A DNA stretch of 64,000 nucleotides, from the NCBI GenBank assembly GCA_022453515.1, contig JAJNNY010000011.1, forward strand, positions 773,205 through 837,204, given 5' to 3'. The DNA comes from Astrocystis sublimbata (taxonomy: Eukaryota; Ascomycota; Sordariomycetes; Xylariales; Xylariaceae). Position 1 is the first letter of the stretch. Every line of letters starts with the position of its first letter. Position numbers and translations under genes: made by a program. Below, one piece after another: positions 23,229 to 34,318 of the stretch. The notes under the pieces were generated by a model. It did no database searches. It saw only the letters and a list, made by a program, of their open reading frames with translations, and was not told the DNA's origin.

Positions 23229-24419
23229 TCAAATCTTCCAGACCTTGGCCGCCTCGAGGCCTTCGGCAAATGCCCCCAGCTTGCCGTCGATGGCGTACCC
23301 TTGGGCTTCGAGGCGCCGGCACTCCTGGTACAGGTCGGCGAAGGCGACCCAGAAACACTCGATGAACTCGCCGTCCTCGAGCTGCGGCTTCGGCGCCTGG
23401 TTCTCGGGCTTGCTTGCGTCGACTCTGAGCTGGATCATGAAGGTCGTGGAGCTGAGACGCGGGGATTAGTAAGTCAGTCATTTGGATGCCCTGCGTCAGG
23501 GTGGGTGGGAATGGATTGGAGAGGGGGGGCAGAAGAGGAGAGAACACGAGGACAGTGTAGGGAGCTGGGTTACCTTGACGATGCCGGCGCTGGTGTATTT
23601 AACTCAAGTTAGCATCGCATCGCATCGCAATGATATACCCCTCCTGCAGTGATATCCGCAATTCAATGCTCGCAATCAATCCCCCAACAACTTCACTTCA
23701 GGAAACAAGAACCCTTCTCACTTCACTCACAGCTATAAAACATAGGCCTCTGCCCGCCCTCCTTCTCATGCACAACCTCGCCCACATAACCCGTCTCCTC
23801 CCTGAGCTCCCTCAGCGCCGCCGCCTCGACCGTCTCGCCGTCGTCGACGAGGCCCGCCGGGAACTCGACCACGAGCTTGCCGGCGGGCGCGCGGAACTGC
23901 TTTTCAAGTAGCAGCTGCGCGCCGCTGCCGTCTAGCGGCTCGCGCACCGCCAGCATCTGTACGGCGTCGACGGCACTTGTCTTGGGCCGCGTCGGCCGGT
24001 GCGTGCCTTCCCATGTGCGTAGCTGGCCGGTTTGGTCTTCGTAGGTGATTCTAAGGAGGGGGGAGGAAGATGGTTAGTAATTGGTTCATTTGCATACCTA
24101 CTTACCGTGCCAATGCCGGCGGTAGTGCCGATGGGCAATGGGCAATGACTGGGAGTTCCTCGAATTCCGAAATCCTTGTCATGTCCTGGAGTAGGTATGC
24201 CAAAAGTTGAAAACTCACTTCACCAGATTGATCCAGCGCGCATCTTTGTTCTCCTATGGGGATTTTCAAAAGAGCGTGCTGTTAGCTGAGTATCCAGTTT
24301 CCACGGGAGACGACAGAACAGATCCTAGCAAGCCGATCTCGGCATCCTGGTCGCATGAACCCACGTAGTTAACGTACAAGGAGCTCGGTGGAAATGACCT
24401 TAGCTAGCTTTCCCGACAT
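23229..24419 (-). CDS. NUDIX hydrolase, ADP-ribose pyrophosphatase type (YSA1/NUDT5-like), 5 exons, 211 aa
   Basis: Cleaves ADP-ribose and other nucleoside-diphosphate sugars to AMP plus sugar phosphate. Exons are 24378-24419, 24219-24253, 23731-24050, 23574-23589 and 23229-23451; the sum is 212 codons with stop. The Nudix box GLVDDGETVEAAALRELREETGY matches GX5EX7REUXEEXGU exactly. It is preceded by LEKQFRAP and VVEFPAG, as in the ADP-sugar group. Downstream, LEDGEFIECFWV matches the conserved acidic segment of YSA1-like enzymes. The fourth exon is only 16 nt. It is required to bridge phase 1 to phase 2 and reads SPASS between the box and SSTTFMIQL. The length is slightly short but complete. 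Confidence 0.87.
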
Positions 24420-25233
24420 CTTTAGGGTATTAGGCGAGGGTGCAAAGTGAGCGAGTGAGTGAGAGGAAAATTTAAAAAGCGAGGTGTCAACTGATAGTAG
24501 CAAAGAATGAAGACGCGAGATTTGATTTCTCAATAGTATGTATCGTCCCCTTCGCCGCGAATGTAAATGAATATATAGCGTGTGACGTAGCTGAGACCTG
24601 CATGTGAGCTACTGTACCTCAGCTGGCTGGAGGGGTGGTGATGCACCGCCACTGTGGCTGAGCTGAAGTACATGAAGCACCACGAACTCGAATGCACGTT
24701 CTCCGGCTTAAACATATCTTGATCTTATGGATAAGATATCTTGCAAGTGAGACGAAACGAGTTGATCCGGCGCGTCATCTTTTGTTGAACTTCGGGTCTT
24801 AAAGGTAAAGGTACATGGGCGACACGACGTCCTGGGGGCGCTCCCGCAGTGCTGTAATTAGCTTGTTATCCGCAGTGTGGGAAGACTCAACAAATGGGCT
24901 TGTTTTTTGGTGAGTGCTGAGTTCTTGGGGATACTCTCCTTGCTCATTTGTAGAGCTTAGTTGCATTTAAGGGGTAGGAAGATCGTGTCGTAGAGCAAAA
25001 TGTCCAAAAATAATTAGGGTCGGCTTGAACTCAACCGATAGCGACACAATATTAGCTTGGTGGCACACATCTCTACCTACCCGTGTAAAGTACCTCGACT
25101 ATCAGTGCGCTTAATGATCATGTGATTTTCAATTGGGTAGCTTTAGGACAGCACGTCTAACGATCTTATTGCATTCGAGGGGAAATCTGTAGCAATAGAA
25201 TAAACCCGCCGTACGAACTCTAAAGGGGCTGCC
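24420..25233. other. intergenic, leading to the left edge of the palindrome
   Basis: No gene supported. The inverted repeat can be followed leftwards to 25,234 only because the right arm ends with the window; its true left limit may lie in this gap or beyond. Confidence 0.5.
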
Positions 25234-25541
25234 CCCTGTGACTCCCTATTCCATTTCATGCGTCTCTACAGCTGCATCTAAACCTCAAGATGATTATTAG
25301 CTATGTCTCTATCAGGGTCCTCTATTGTTGGGCTTGTGACAAGCACAAATTAAACTTTCAAGAAGCAGATGCCACGTATCAAGTATGAGATCAGTCCGAT
25401 TCTTGCTGAGGTAGAAAAGCAGCGCTCCCCCACCCACTACACAAGCTCAAAACTTCTCCTTACCTACTACCTAATTCCTGACAAACCAACCCAACAAGAT
25501 CATCCATCCCTTGACCCCTATCATCATCCATCCGATTCAAG

Positions 25542-26324
25542 ATGACGCCCACCACTTCCGACACGAAGCCGCAATCCTTGACCCTCGAGGTCAAAGCCGA
25601 CTGCAGAGTCAAACTCCACCTTACAGCCGGCTGCAGAGTCACCATCACAGCATCTAACCTGAGCTCCGATGTCACGACCAATGATGTGGCAGTCGCTGCT
25701 CCAGCAGACTCGAAAGGCAAAACGAAGCAGGTCAACCCAACCGCTACGCGCCCCGATCGTACGACAGACCCTACGGCAGCAGCTGCTGCTCTAGGCTGCC
25801 AGGTTACTAAAGTATGCTCGATAAATACCGCTAAGCGAGACAATTCAAACATGAGGATCGAGGCTAACATTGGGTACAAGGTGCAAAATCTGGAGGGTTA
25901 CTATAAACAAGTGGCTCAGTCTGCGGGATACCAGGCGGCCTGGAAGAATCCTGATTTCGACCAAGAGATCAGGTTCACCCCGGGCTCGGAATACCTTCAA
26001 TTCTGGAAAAGCAGAAGATCTGCCTGTCTCACCTACAACGATCTAAAGACGTGCGCCTGGATAGAACACGCTAGTTCGCCAAATTCGAAAAAATATCAAG
26101 CAGCTTTAGCTCAAATTACGGCAGGGTTTAAACAACACGGAAACGACTTAATTCAGCAGTATATTAATATGAAAGGGTTTAATGTCAAGTTTGAGGAGAA
26201 GTTGGTAGAGAACAGAGCTAACTCACTCGGGGATGCTACAATTATCCCCAGATTGCGTGATTGTTCAAGAGACATACAAGGCATTGTTAACAAGTCCTGG
26301 TTAGCTGATTATATAGATTATTAA
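25542..26324 (+). CDS. Orphan protein, 260 aa (left-arm copy, intact)
   Basis: Single exon, ATG at 25542. The N-terminal third is Thr/Ala/Asp-rich with two related units (VKADCRVKL and TAGCRVTI), probably paired beta strands. A Lys/Thr/Pro linker follows. The C-terminal two thirds are Asn/Gln/Tyr-rich and look folded (YLQFWKSRRSACLTYNDLKTC, then a mixed helical part). It has six cysteines, no signal peptide and no membrane helix. I recognise no family. The right-arm copy carries two 1-nt deletions, so this copy is the reference. The DNA just after the stop is strongly AT-rich. Confidence 0.55.
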   Translation: MTPTTSDTKPQSLTLEVKADCRVKLHLTAGCRVTITASNLSSDVTTNDVAVAAPADSKGKTKQVNPTATRPDRTTDPTAAAAALGCQVTKVCSINTAKRDNSNMRIEANIGYKVQNLEGYYKQVAQSAGYQAAWKNPDFDQEIRFTPGSEYLQFWKSRRSACLTYNDLKTCAWIEHASSPNSKKYQAALAQITAGFKQHGNDLIQQYINMKGFNVKFEEKLVENRANSLGDATIIPRLRDCSRDIQGIVNKSWLADYIDY

Positions 26325-26519
26325 TCTACTATTAATATATTAAACACAATCGAAAATAAGCCTTATTAATACATCTTTATATATAACAGCTCGCTTGTAT
26401 AGTCTTATATATATAGGCAATAGTTAGTATTAAACTCTAGGATAAAATCGCACGACTAGAAACCTAAGAGTGTTAGTATATCGAGATCTTCCTAATGATA
26501 TAGGGAGGGAATTAAGGGC
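26325..26519. other. AT-rich stretch
   Basis: Runs of TTAATATATTAA, TATATATA and TAGTATTA kinds, much richer in A and T than the neighbours. It could be an old repeat altered by repeat-induced point mutation, or simply AT-rich spacer. Confidence 0.5.
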
Positions 26520-26867
26520 TTACTGTATTGTTGTCAGCTTGGACTTTATTTCTCCCAGGTCTTTTGGCGGGTGCTGGTTGATCTAAGCTGCTATCTGGGC
26601 GTTCTCTTGCATTTGAATCTCCTCGAGATTCTCGCTACGTCTGAATGGTTTTACTTTAAGAATAAGCAAGGGTTTGTTATCTGTGCGTCCTCGAAGGAAG
26701 CCGTCCACTCTCGCTTCGCATGTTTCCTCCCCTTGATTGTTCTTCGCAACAAACGCCTTGCGGTGAAGTGTGCAGTCCGCTTTGAGGTCCTTGTTATGAA
26801 TCGATAGAGAATTAAGGAAAAGGATCAGAGCCGTGTTCACAATCTGTTCATTCTCAATCGCTTGCGC
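26520..26867 (-). pseudogene. Decayed PD-(D/E)XK-nuclease-like fragment
   Basis: Read on the minus strand, this resembles the C-terminal core of fungal proteins with a restriction-endonuclease-like fold: ARVDGFLRG, then LLILKVKPFRR, then IQMQENAQIAA. In intact relatives I would expect LEVKP, where Glu and Lys form the catalytic E-x-K; here the Glu is Lys. In-frame stops occur at TAA (upstream, in place of CAA) and TAG (in place of TGG before INQHPP). Both changes are C-to-T type in a CpA context, the signature of repeat-induced point mutation. No start codon or N-terminal part is present. Confidence 0.45.
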
Positions 26868-27404
26868 TTATTGCCATCTCATACTCGGAAGATGATGAAA
26901 GGCCGGGGCTGGTACCGGACGTCCGGTGTCGCGACTGTTGGTGACAGTAGTGTCTTTTGGCCGCTCGCTGAGGTGTTCCTTGTAGTCTTACATGAAAAGT
27001 GGCATGTAAAGCTGTTTTTTTGGATGCCAAGGTCACACCAGAGGTAGATGGTTGATCAGGAAGGTGGTTGTATTGGAAGAGAATCTACTGTGTGGGCTAC
27101 CTAGGTAGATAGGTAGGTGTGCCTCTAGGCTTAAGTACGTGGAAATCCAAGCTGCACTGTGCCTTCCCTCCGTACAGACGCTCCGTCTTACCAGGAGAGA
27201 TAATGACTGAATCATGTGATTGGCTGGCCCTAACGGCCCTAGGGGCCAAGAGCACTGCATAAGGTTATTGATTACTTATTGGAAGTAGCTAATACAGCGC
27301 ACGCTATATCATCATTAACAGCATCAACCTCACCAACCTTAACTCCCACTGCACTATCTTCGCACGCGATTTGAACTACCATCTCAGGCACCCATTAGCC
27401 CGTC
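26868..27404. other. intergenic, no gene recognised
   Basis: Contains TAGGTAGATAGGTAGG motifs near 27,100. No coding frame with support. Confidence 0.45.
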
Positions 27405-28481
27405 ATGCCTCCGCGTATACCTATAAGACTCCATGGCCAGTCGCCTGCCGCTCAAACCCATCCAGACAGCGATGCATCCACATCATCGACACAAGCCCAA
27501 TTCACCATGTCGTCCCACCATTCGCCTACTCTTTTTTTACCTTCCGCTATGCCATATGATGCATCTGTCTTGCCCACCCATGAATTCATTCTAGAGTCCA
27601 TGGAGCCTCTGGCCCGGAATCGGGGACGCACGCCCTACCTTGATGACTGCGTCATGAACAAGTTGCGAATCGAGCGCAGCCATCTTGAATTCGATCCCAC
27701 CATCCATGCTCCGGATCCAAACGCCCTGCTTAAGTTAATGCCCGAGGAAAGCATGACAAAGCTTGCCAGAAAGTTTCACTTTTGGAGTCACGATGGCACG
27801 ATCGCCTCATCGGATTATGATGATGATCCTTTTACCCAGGCCTGCACCTTTACGGAAGTTCTTGACATATACCTCGACAGCACCCTGCCTAGCGAGGATA
27901 TAACTTCTCCCGTGCTCTTGGACGACTTCATCTGGGAGGTGGGAGAGTTTCCACCGGACCAATCGCGAATAATCAATTACTCCAATTACGAGAAAAACTG
28001 TCATTGGAATGTCGACTTTGCTCTTTGGGTCCGCGACTGCTCTCGCCCGCATATACAGTATGCGTTGAGTCAATCGGATTCTCTCGAGGACGGCAAAGTA
28101 ACATTGGGTGAGGTGTGGACCTTACTCACGGTGACTGGCTGCTTCTTCGACCGTCCAGAATATGCGAGATTCGATTTCATCCCCGTAAGCCAAGTCTTTC
28201 TATCTTTCCGCTCCTGACACAGTCCGGTCGAACGCTAACAATGCAACTTACAGGTCACCATTGTCTCCGTTTCGGGCATGAAGGCCCGCATCGTACAGGG
28301 CTACGCCGATGCCAAGACACGCAGAATCACGCTTCGTACAATACCGGTTATTGATTTTGGACCAGGCCATGAGCGCGAGAGAACTTATTGGACTAAATTC
28401 CAAACGTTACTTAGATGGCTTCTCGCAGAACCACTTGGCACATTTACGAAGGGCTCGGATACGGATGTTGTGGGAGTATAA
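27405..28481 (+). CDS. Orphan protein, 335 aa, 2 exons (left-arm copy)
   Basis: Exons are 27405-28184 and 28254-28481, joined in phase 0 over a 69-nt intron (GTAAGC...TTACAG). The N-terminus is disordered (Ser/Thr/Gln/His-rich). The body contains an acidic middle with DYDDDPFTQACTFTEVLDIYLDS, a hydrophobic strand LLDDFIWEVGEFPPD, and a conserved-looking end (YWTKFQTLLRWLLAEPLGTFTKGSD). No membrane helix or signal peptide. I recognise no domain. The start could also be one of the later Mets at residues 35 or 49. Confidence 0.6.
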
Positions 28482-28867
28482 TACACAGTCTAGAAGGCTT
28501 CCTTGCCAATGCTTCCCCATTGATATGCACTACCACATGGCTTAATCGTTTATGGTGACTTGAGAAGGATTCAAAAAAGGAGTCCAGGATAGTCCATAGC
28601 ATGCAAAAACAATCCGCTCGAGGGCCACCGCCATGGTAAATACCCCCTTTGACTTATGATCACATGACATCCCGTAAGAGATGATCGGAGGGTTGCATGG
28701 CAAGCCAGTTTATTGTATACTAGAAACAACAATTTCTGCATGACATCACATAGTGAAATGATATCTTTAACTTGTAGCATAGCCCATGCAGCATGTAAAT
28801 CGTCCTTATAACTTGCCCAGCTAACAACTTGAATAACTAAAATACTCCGCTATATAAAGATAGCGTC
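28482..28867. other. intergenic; site of one arm-to-arm length difference
   Basis: Between convergent orphan genes. It includes A6 at 28,573-28,578, which is T5 in the right arm. Confidence 0.6.
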
Positions 28868-30276
28868 CTACATATGTGGAAGCAATTCAGTCCATTCTAC
28901 CGTAATGAAAACGTCAGCTGGAAGAGATCGTAAACTGATGATTGCCTCTACTATGATAAAGAGGCGAGCGATAGCAAGGCATAGCAGTAAAAAACATAAG
29001 AATATGTCAAGATATCCTGTTTCGCCGAAAGACGGAGCCTTATTTTGAACACTAGTTCTAGATGGAATAGATGGCGCCGTTCCCCCCTTACATGTTGGAC
29101 GCAGCTCGCACTGTAGCCTTCTTCGCCTCGGGTTGATCCATACCCAAGCCAGGTTATAGCTACCTTGGTAGTCGCAGCGAACCACCATTTGCAGAATTCC
29201 AACGATGGTCACTGAGATTGTTGCAAGGAAAATGGTAGATATTCGCCATAACAATTGCTCGGTACTAGTCGGGAAGGCAAAGTTCCAATCGAGCAGGAGC
29301 ACTGTGCAGTGTATAAGAGACGGTAAGACCAATGCAGCTAAGATGATGGGGGGAAGTCGCATCATCAAGATGGAGTCATTCGGAATCCTCTGTCGCCGTG
29401 TGTTCTTGCAACTATTGGCTTCCGGGTCTAGTTCCAAGTCGTAAGTCTTGAAGCACTGTCGTCTTGCCCAGGTTCCAGTCGGGTCCTGGACAAAATCCAG
29501 TGGCGAGCCCTTGTGTGCAGCCTTGGGCGATATTTTAGATTCAGCGAGAATCCGGGCTGTTGAATAGCGGCAATGAAGGATCGTCGGAGTCTTCACGTCT
29601 TGCGGCTTATCCCACCAGAAATAATATGTCATTGTTGTCGATGCGATAAATGCAAGTGTTAATATCTCTAGTGGGGAGACTGGGAGACCGTTAACAGTTC
29701 GTCCTATGGACTGTATAATGATCCACCCAGTTTGTACCAATGCGAATCCTTTAGCAAACCAATCTGATTTGCTCCTATCCCTGATCTCCTCACGAGTAAT
29801 CCTTGGTAATGGTATATAGTTGCGCGATACGAGGAAATGAATTTGCTGTGCGCTTATAGGAAAGCTGGGTTCATTCGGCGGTTGGAGAAGGAAACCTGGG
29901 GTAAATACTCATTAGATTGGAAGTCTGCAAACAGCCACTTTGATTTGAACCTACCGCCGCTATTAGCATAGAACCCATGTACAGATGTCCAAGTGCTGCA
30001 GTCGTCTAACTCTCTCATCTGCTTGACTGATGAGCGAGCGCTAATCCATTGGCTAGCTGCTACTAGAGTTAACAAGCTCGGCTCAAATATCGCTATTATC
30101 CCCCAACGAATTCTTCTGAGAAGAGTTTGAGCAGCGGTATCTATATCTGCGGGAACATTGAGGTGAAGGACAGTCCAAATCGCTGTAAATATAACCATGG
30201 CGCAACTGTAAAGAATGCCAAGCGTCCCTCGAGAGCTTGGAGGAGTTACCCAGCCAACAAGGTTGTGGTCTGACAT
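28868..30276 (-). CDS. Fungal multi-pass membrane protein of unknown function, 449 aa (left-arm copy)
   Basis: Exon 1 is 29955-30276 and exon 2 is 28868-29895; the 59-nt intron is GTAGGT...CCCCAG. The N-terminus reads GWVTPPSSRGTLGILYSC, a signature I associate with a large uncharacterised membrane-protein group in Pezizomycotina, followed by helices TAIWTVLHLNVP and IIAIFEPSLLTLVAASQW. Exon 2 adds at least four more hydrophobic helices, including LTLAFIASTTMTYYFWW and FLCFLLLCLAIARLFIIVEAI, plus a DKPQDV motif. The start at MSDHNL (30276) is chosen because homologous proteins begin near GWVTPP; the frame itself is open to 30501. Role unknown. Confidence 0.72.
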
Positions 30277-31324
30277 GATGGGTGAGCTTGCTTGGTAGGA
30301 GTTATAGCTAATGGTAGCCAAGTAGGTTCTTGGCTTGTGACTGAGGTTCCGCGCCAATGTTAGCGCAACAAAGAGAGCTGGATTATGTGGGCTTGAGGGA
30401 AAATCAACTCTTTTACAGAGCCTGAATATGTAGTTAGAGGTTGACTTCGTGTCGCCTGTCTCGCATACATTACCTGTGGCTATGGCCTTATATTTGATCA
30501 TTGAAGGAATGACTTACGTTGGGGGCGGTGTTTCAAAAAATCTTTAAAACTTTTGATAATGGAGGATCTCATTCCTTCCCGCCAAGCCTTCCGCTCCTCA
30601 GAGGCCTGTCCTGCTATTGTTGCAATTTAATACACATGTTAACAATGAGTCTAAGACAAGCTTTGAAATAGTTGATCTAATTACACAGCGTCGCCCCAAA
30701 GGTGAGGAATGCAATCCTTTAAGTTAGAGTTTGACCAAGAAAGTAACCAGGACCCGCAATGCATCATGCTAAGGTTGCTGCTGAGGTCTTGAGCTGACCA
30801 ATTACCGACAGGGCAATGCTCATAATGCATCTATCTAGCGTCTGCCAAAACGTCGCATCATGGCCACCCCTGACCCCTCGACCGCCGAGTATCAATCCTT
30901 CCCCCCAGCTTGCGCTCCAACTGGTTTCACTACCGAGTACTGAGCTGCGCGCACCTGCACCACGCTGCCACGATAAGCGACCGGGTGGGAAGATGACCAT
31001 AACCGCCTCACCCGCAATAGATCAAAGTAGCACAGGAATAGCGGTAAGAACCAAACTGTATAGCATCAATTCCACAGGAAACGTGTAATTCTGCCTGATG
31101 AATATTAGATCGAAAATCTGACATGGCATGATTATGTCTTAGTCTGGTTATTTATTCTACCCTGCCATTCAATCTTTTCATGCTTGGGATCACTATCACT
31201 TATTGGGCATGATTTATCAAGAGGTACTACTTTAGTCTTTGCGATTCTCCATAGGCTTCTCGTCATATTTAAGATCAATCCGTTGATGGGAGATCAAATT
31301 TTCCGGCCTCGGATACGCGACCCT
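30277..31324. other. 1 kb region without a supported gene
   Basis: Upstream of the membrane protein and downstream of the MFS carrier. Two overlapping small frames (30764-31000 minus, 30816-31088 plus) are mutual shadows with no motif. Confidence 0.45.
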
Positions 31325-32829
31325 TCACACCGTATACCATGGCCTCTCAAACAGACCATCCAACGACTCCATAGAACGGCCCGTAGTATCAGGCATCGCG
31401 AAGAATACATAGACAAGCGAAACGCTGCAGATGCTAGCAAAGAACGCAAACGCCCCATATCGATTTGTGGCAACTAGAAGCGACGGCGTGGCGCGGGACA
31501 CGGCGAAGTAGAAGGCCCAGTGCACGGCCATCAGAAACGAGACACAGAGGGAGCGAATGCGAATGGGGAACACCTCAGAAGAAACGAGGTACGGGATGGA
31601 AAACCATCCGATAGACCACGCCACGGCGTGCAAGTAGATTGCGACGATGGCAAGCCTGCTTGCAGTCGTCGCGCTGGGGTCGGAAGAGATGCTCTCGACG
31701 CTACGGCCAGTGGTTGCTCCCAGGTAAGCACCCACGACGATCAACGTGGTGATTTGCAGGATGATCCCGGTGATGAGGGATCGGCGTCGACCGATGAAGT
31801 CGACGACGCAAATGGAGAATAGCAGCGTGGAGGCAAACTTGACGACGCCGTAGATGCCGGTCGCGAGCAACGTCGTCTCTTCGCCCTCGATGCCCAGATA
31901 CCCGAAGATGGTCGGGCTGTATTGCGTGATGGCGTTGGCGCCCGACCACTGGGCTGGGAGGCGACGGAGACTACTAAGAACTTTCAGCGCTTGCGCGTTC
32001 TTCCCTCGCGAGAGGAGATAGCGGGGAGATTCCGGCGTGAAGAATGTTCCTATCCGCCAGATCACTGCAGGGATGATTTGCAGTGCCGTGGGAAGCTGCC
32101 ATTGCACGTTTGTCCCGTTGTACCTCTTCGTGATGCCGTAATTGAAAAAGAAGCCAAAGAGGACGCCGAGTTGCTGACAGCCGGCATATTGAAGTGTCAA
32201 TATACCTCGGATGCTGCGGGGAGCAATCTTCGATTTCCCATTGTAAGCAGTTGATCAAGCATTTAATTATTCCCAACAACAGAGTTTTGCTATAGTCACG
32301 TACCTTGGAAATGTAAATGGGCGGCAAGATTGTAGTTCCACCAATGCCAATACCCGCGATGAACCGGGCAGCATAAAGACCGTTTAAGTTGCCACCACTA
32401 AAAGTCTGACCTAGGACGCCGGCAATATAGAAAAGGGTGAGCACTTGAAACGCAAGTGGACGGCCAAGTCGCTCTGTTAGAAACACACAGAAGAGGCATC
32501 CGAAAACTGTGCCACCTGTTGCAATAGAGACAATCCAGCCTTTTGTGTTCGCATAATCCCCAGTGCTTTGAGTATCTAAATCGAACGTCTTTTTGAAAAC
32601 GGTTATGGATACAAGACTAGCGATGTTTCCTAAGAGCGCTGTCAGACTTTCCACGAGTTTTAACCTGTAATCATCTCATCATTAAGCGGGGATCACCTTT
32701 GTCAAACCCCTTAGAAACCCCGGAAAAACTCCACAAGCAAGTATATATAATGATGTGCCAATTGAAGATCTCCCGCGGTCCGGCTCTTACAGCTTCAACG
32801 GCCGTGGCTATGAAAGAAGACTTTGCCAT
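31325..32829 (-). CDS. MFS sugar/quinate-type transporter lacking an internal segment, 453 aa (left-arm copy)
   Basis: Sugar-porter family carrier. Exons are 32697-32829, 32304-32629 and 31325-32227, in frame. The N-terminus has EIFNWHIIIY and KGFDKGNIAS. Helix 2-3 loop motif LTERLGRPLAFQ, helix 4 RFIAGIGIGGTT and the post-helix-6 motif PESPRYLLSRGKNAQAL are present, as are the second-half motifs DFIGRRRSLITG and the terminal PDTTGRSMESLD. After SSLRRLPA the sequence jumps directly to QWSGANAITQYSP. Sugar porters normally have about 60-80 residues here (central loop end and first part of helix 7). No intron sits at the junction, so the DNA itself lacks them. Probably non-functional or altered. 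It is divergent from the SMP-30-like pseudogene. Confidence 0.75.
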
Positions 32830-33297
32830 ATTGTACGACTGCAGCACGGAACTAAGAATTAGGCACCAGTTACTATGCAACCGTCAATAGCAATTCATGA
32901 GGTGAGTTTTAATCTTGGCATTCCGTTACATTGCCGATAGAGGACGTTTAATACAAACCCTTGACAAAGTTATGGAGTTAGTCGCAGACAGGGGTTGCCG
33001 CGTGGAGCAATGATGCTTACCCCAGATTTTGGTTCCGGATCGGGGCAATTGGGGATGGATCCGGGGCGTTGCCGAAGCGGTGGATCAATGAAACCCTTGC
33101 AAGCCTCGGGCTTGGCCCGAACTAAGCCATACCTGACTCGTCTGATACTAAATCCATTCCTTGGAACTATATACCTCTAGCTCCCGCCATGCCTAAAGTA
33201 GCTTACAAGATGGGCTGGACTACTTTGGAGTGTTGAGACACCTCCGTGTCTCCCAATTACTGTCCCGTCCAACTCTTTGTTAGATGCACGCGTCGTC
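32830..33297. promoter_or_regulatory. shared upstream region of MFS carrier and SMP-30-like gene
   Basis: 468 bases between two divergent genes. The interval 33,033-33,085 has several CGG/CCG and GGATCC-type half-sites of the kind zinc-cluster regulators use, but spacing is irregular. I propose co-regulation as inference only. Confidence 0.3.
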
Positions 33298-34318
33298 ATG
33301 AGCTTCTATCCTGTCCCGCCTACAATCCAAGCCGAGGTCTACCTTCGGATACCAGATGACCTCCGCTGCGTCGACAGGGAGTCGGAGTGGCGCGGCGGTT
33401 TTACCTGGGCATTGAAGTGGATTTTCCTATAGGGCCCGGTCGCAGATACCAAGGGGAACTTCTACGCCGTGGACGTGCCTTATGGCAGGGTGTTGAAGAT
33501 TCATGGGATCAAGGAGGTGACAGTTGTGGGCGAATGGGACTGCGAGCCTAATGGCTTAGCAGTCTTGCATGACGGCACGTTTGTTGTCGCTGATTACAAG
33601 CAGGTAGGGGAATTTCTACTCGCGACTTGTGTGAAATCAATGTCTATATTCGGGGGAGTAGCCACATTGGCGCATGTCTTACTAATTGAACTGGGGCGTC
33701 AAGGGGATGCTGTCCTTAGACCCTACTGCAGGGACGGTAAAGCCGCTGTTTACCCGAAGACATCTCGAGCGGCTCAGGGGGCCCAACGATCTGATCGTCG
33801 ATTCCAAAGGCAATGTCTACTTCACAGATCAAGGGCAGATGGGAATACCAGACGGGTAAAGTATACAGACTCTGTCCTGACGGAAGGCTCGATACGCTGG
33901 TGGAGAATGGGATATCGCCCAACAGCCTGGTCCTGAGTCGTGATGAGAAGTTTTTGTATGTCGCGATGACGTGTTTCAATGAGATTTGGCGGTTGCCATT
34001 ACATGCATACGGGACGACAACCAAGGCAAGTGTGTTCTTTAGGCGTTTTGGAAATGCTGGGCCGGATGGTCTCGCTATTGATGAGGGCAACTTGTCCTAT
34101 GTAACCCAAGTCTGGGGTCCATCTGTGTGCTTGACTCGGATGGTGTCCCTAAAGCGCGCATTGTTAGTGGCAGCGAAGGCATCAACCTTACGAATTGCTG
34201 TTTTGGGGGGCTGGAGAACAAGACACTTTACATCACAGATAGCTTAGAGGGTAACATACAGAAAGTAGAGTGGCGTTGTCGAGGAGCCAACACAGCACCC
34301 AGGGTCAAAGGTACTTAG
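33298..34318 (+). pseudogene. SMP-30/gluconolactonase-like gene, inactivated (left-arm copy)
   Basis: Six-bladed propeller lactonase of sugar catabolism, by motif: LEGPVAD-like start, GEWDCEPNGLAVLHDG, RGPNDLIVDSKGNVYFTDQG, VENGISPNSLVLSRDEKFLYVA, FGNAGPDGLAIDEGN and LTNCCFGG. From the ATG at 33298, codon 45 is TAG (33,430-33,432) exactly where the family has the Glu of the EGP motif, a metal ligand. An intron is recognisable at 33604-33703. The frame shifts near 33,851 (between GIPD and TGKVYRL) and again near 34,100-34,125 (before LDSDGVPKARIV). The identical lesions occur in the right arm. With three defects this is a pseudogene. It is divergent from, and probably partnered, the damaged sugar carrier. 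Confidence 0.82.
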
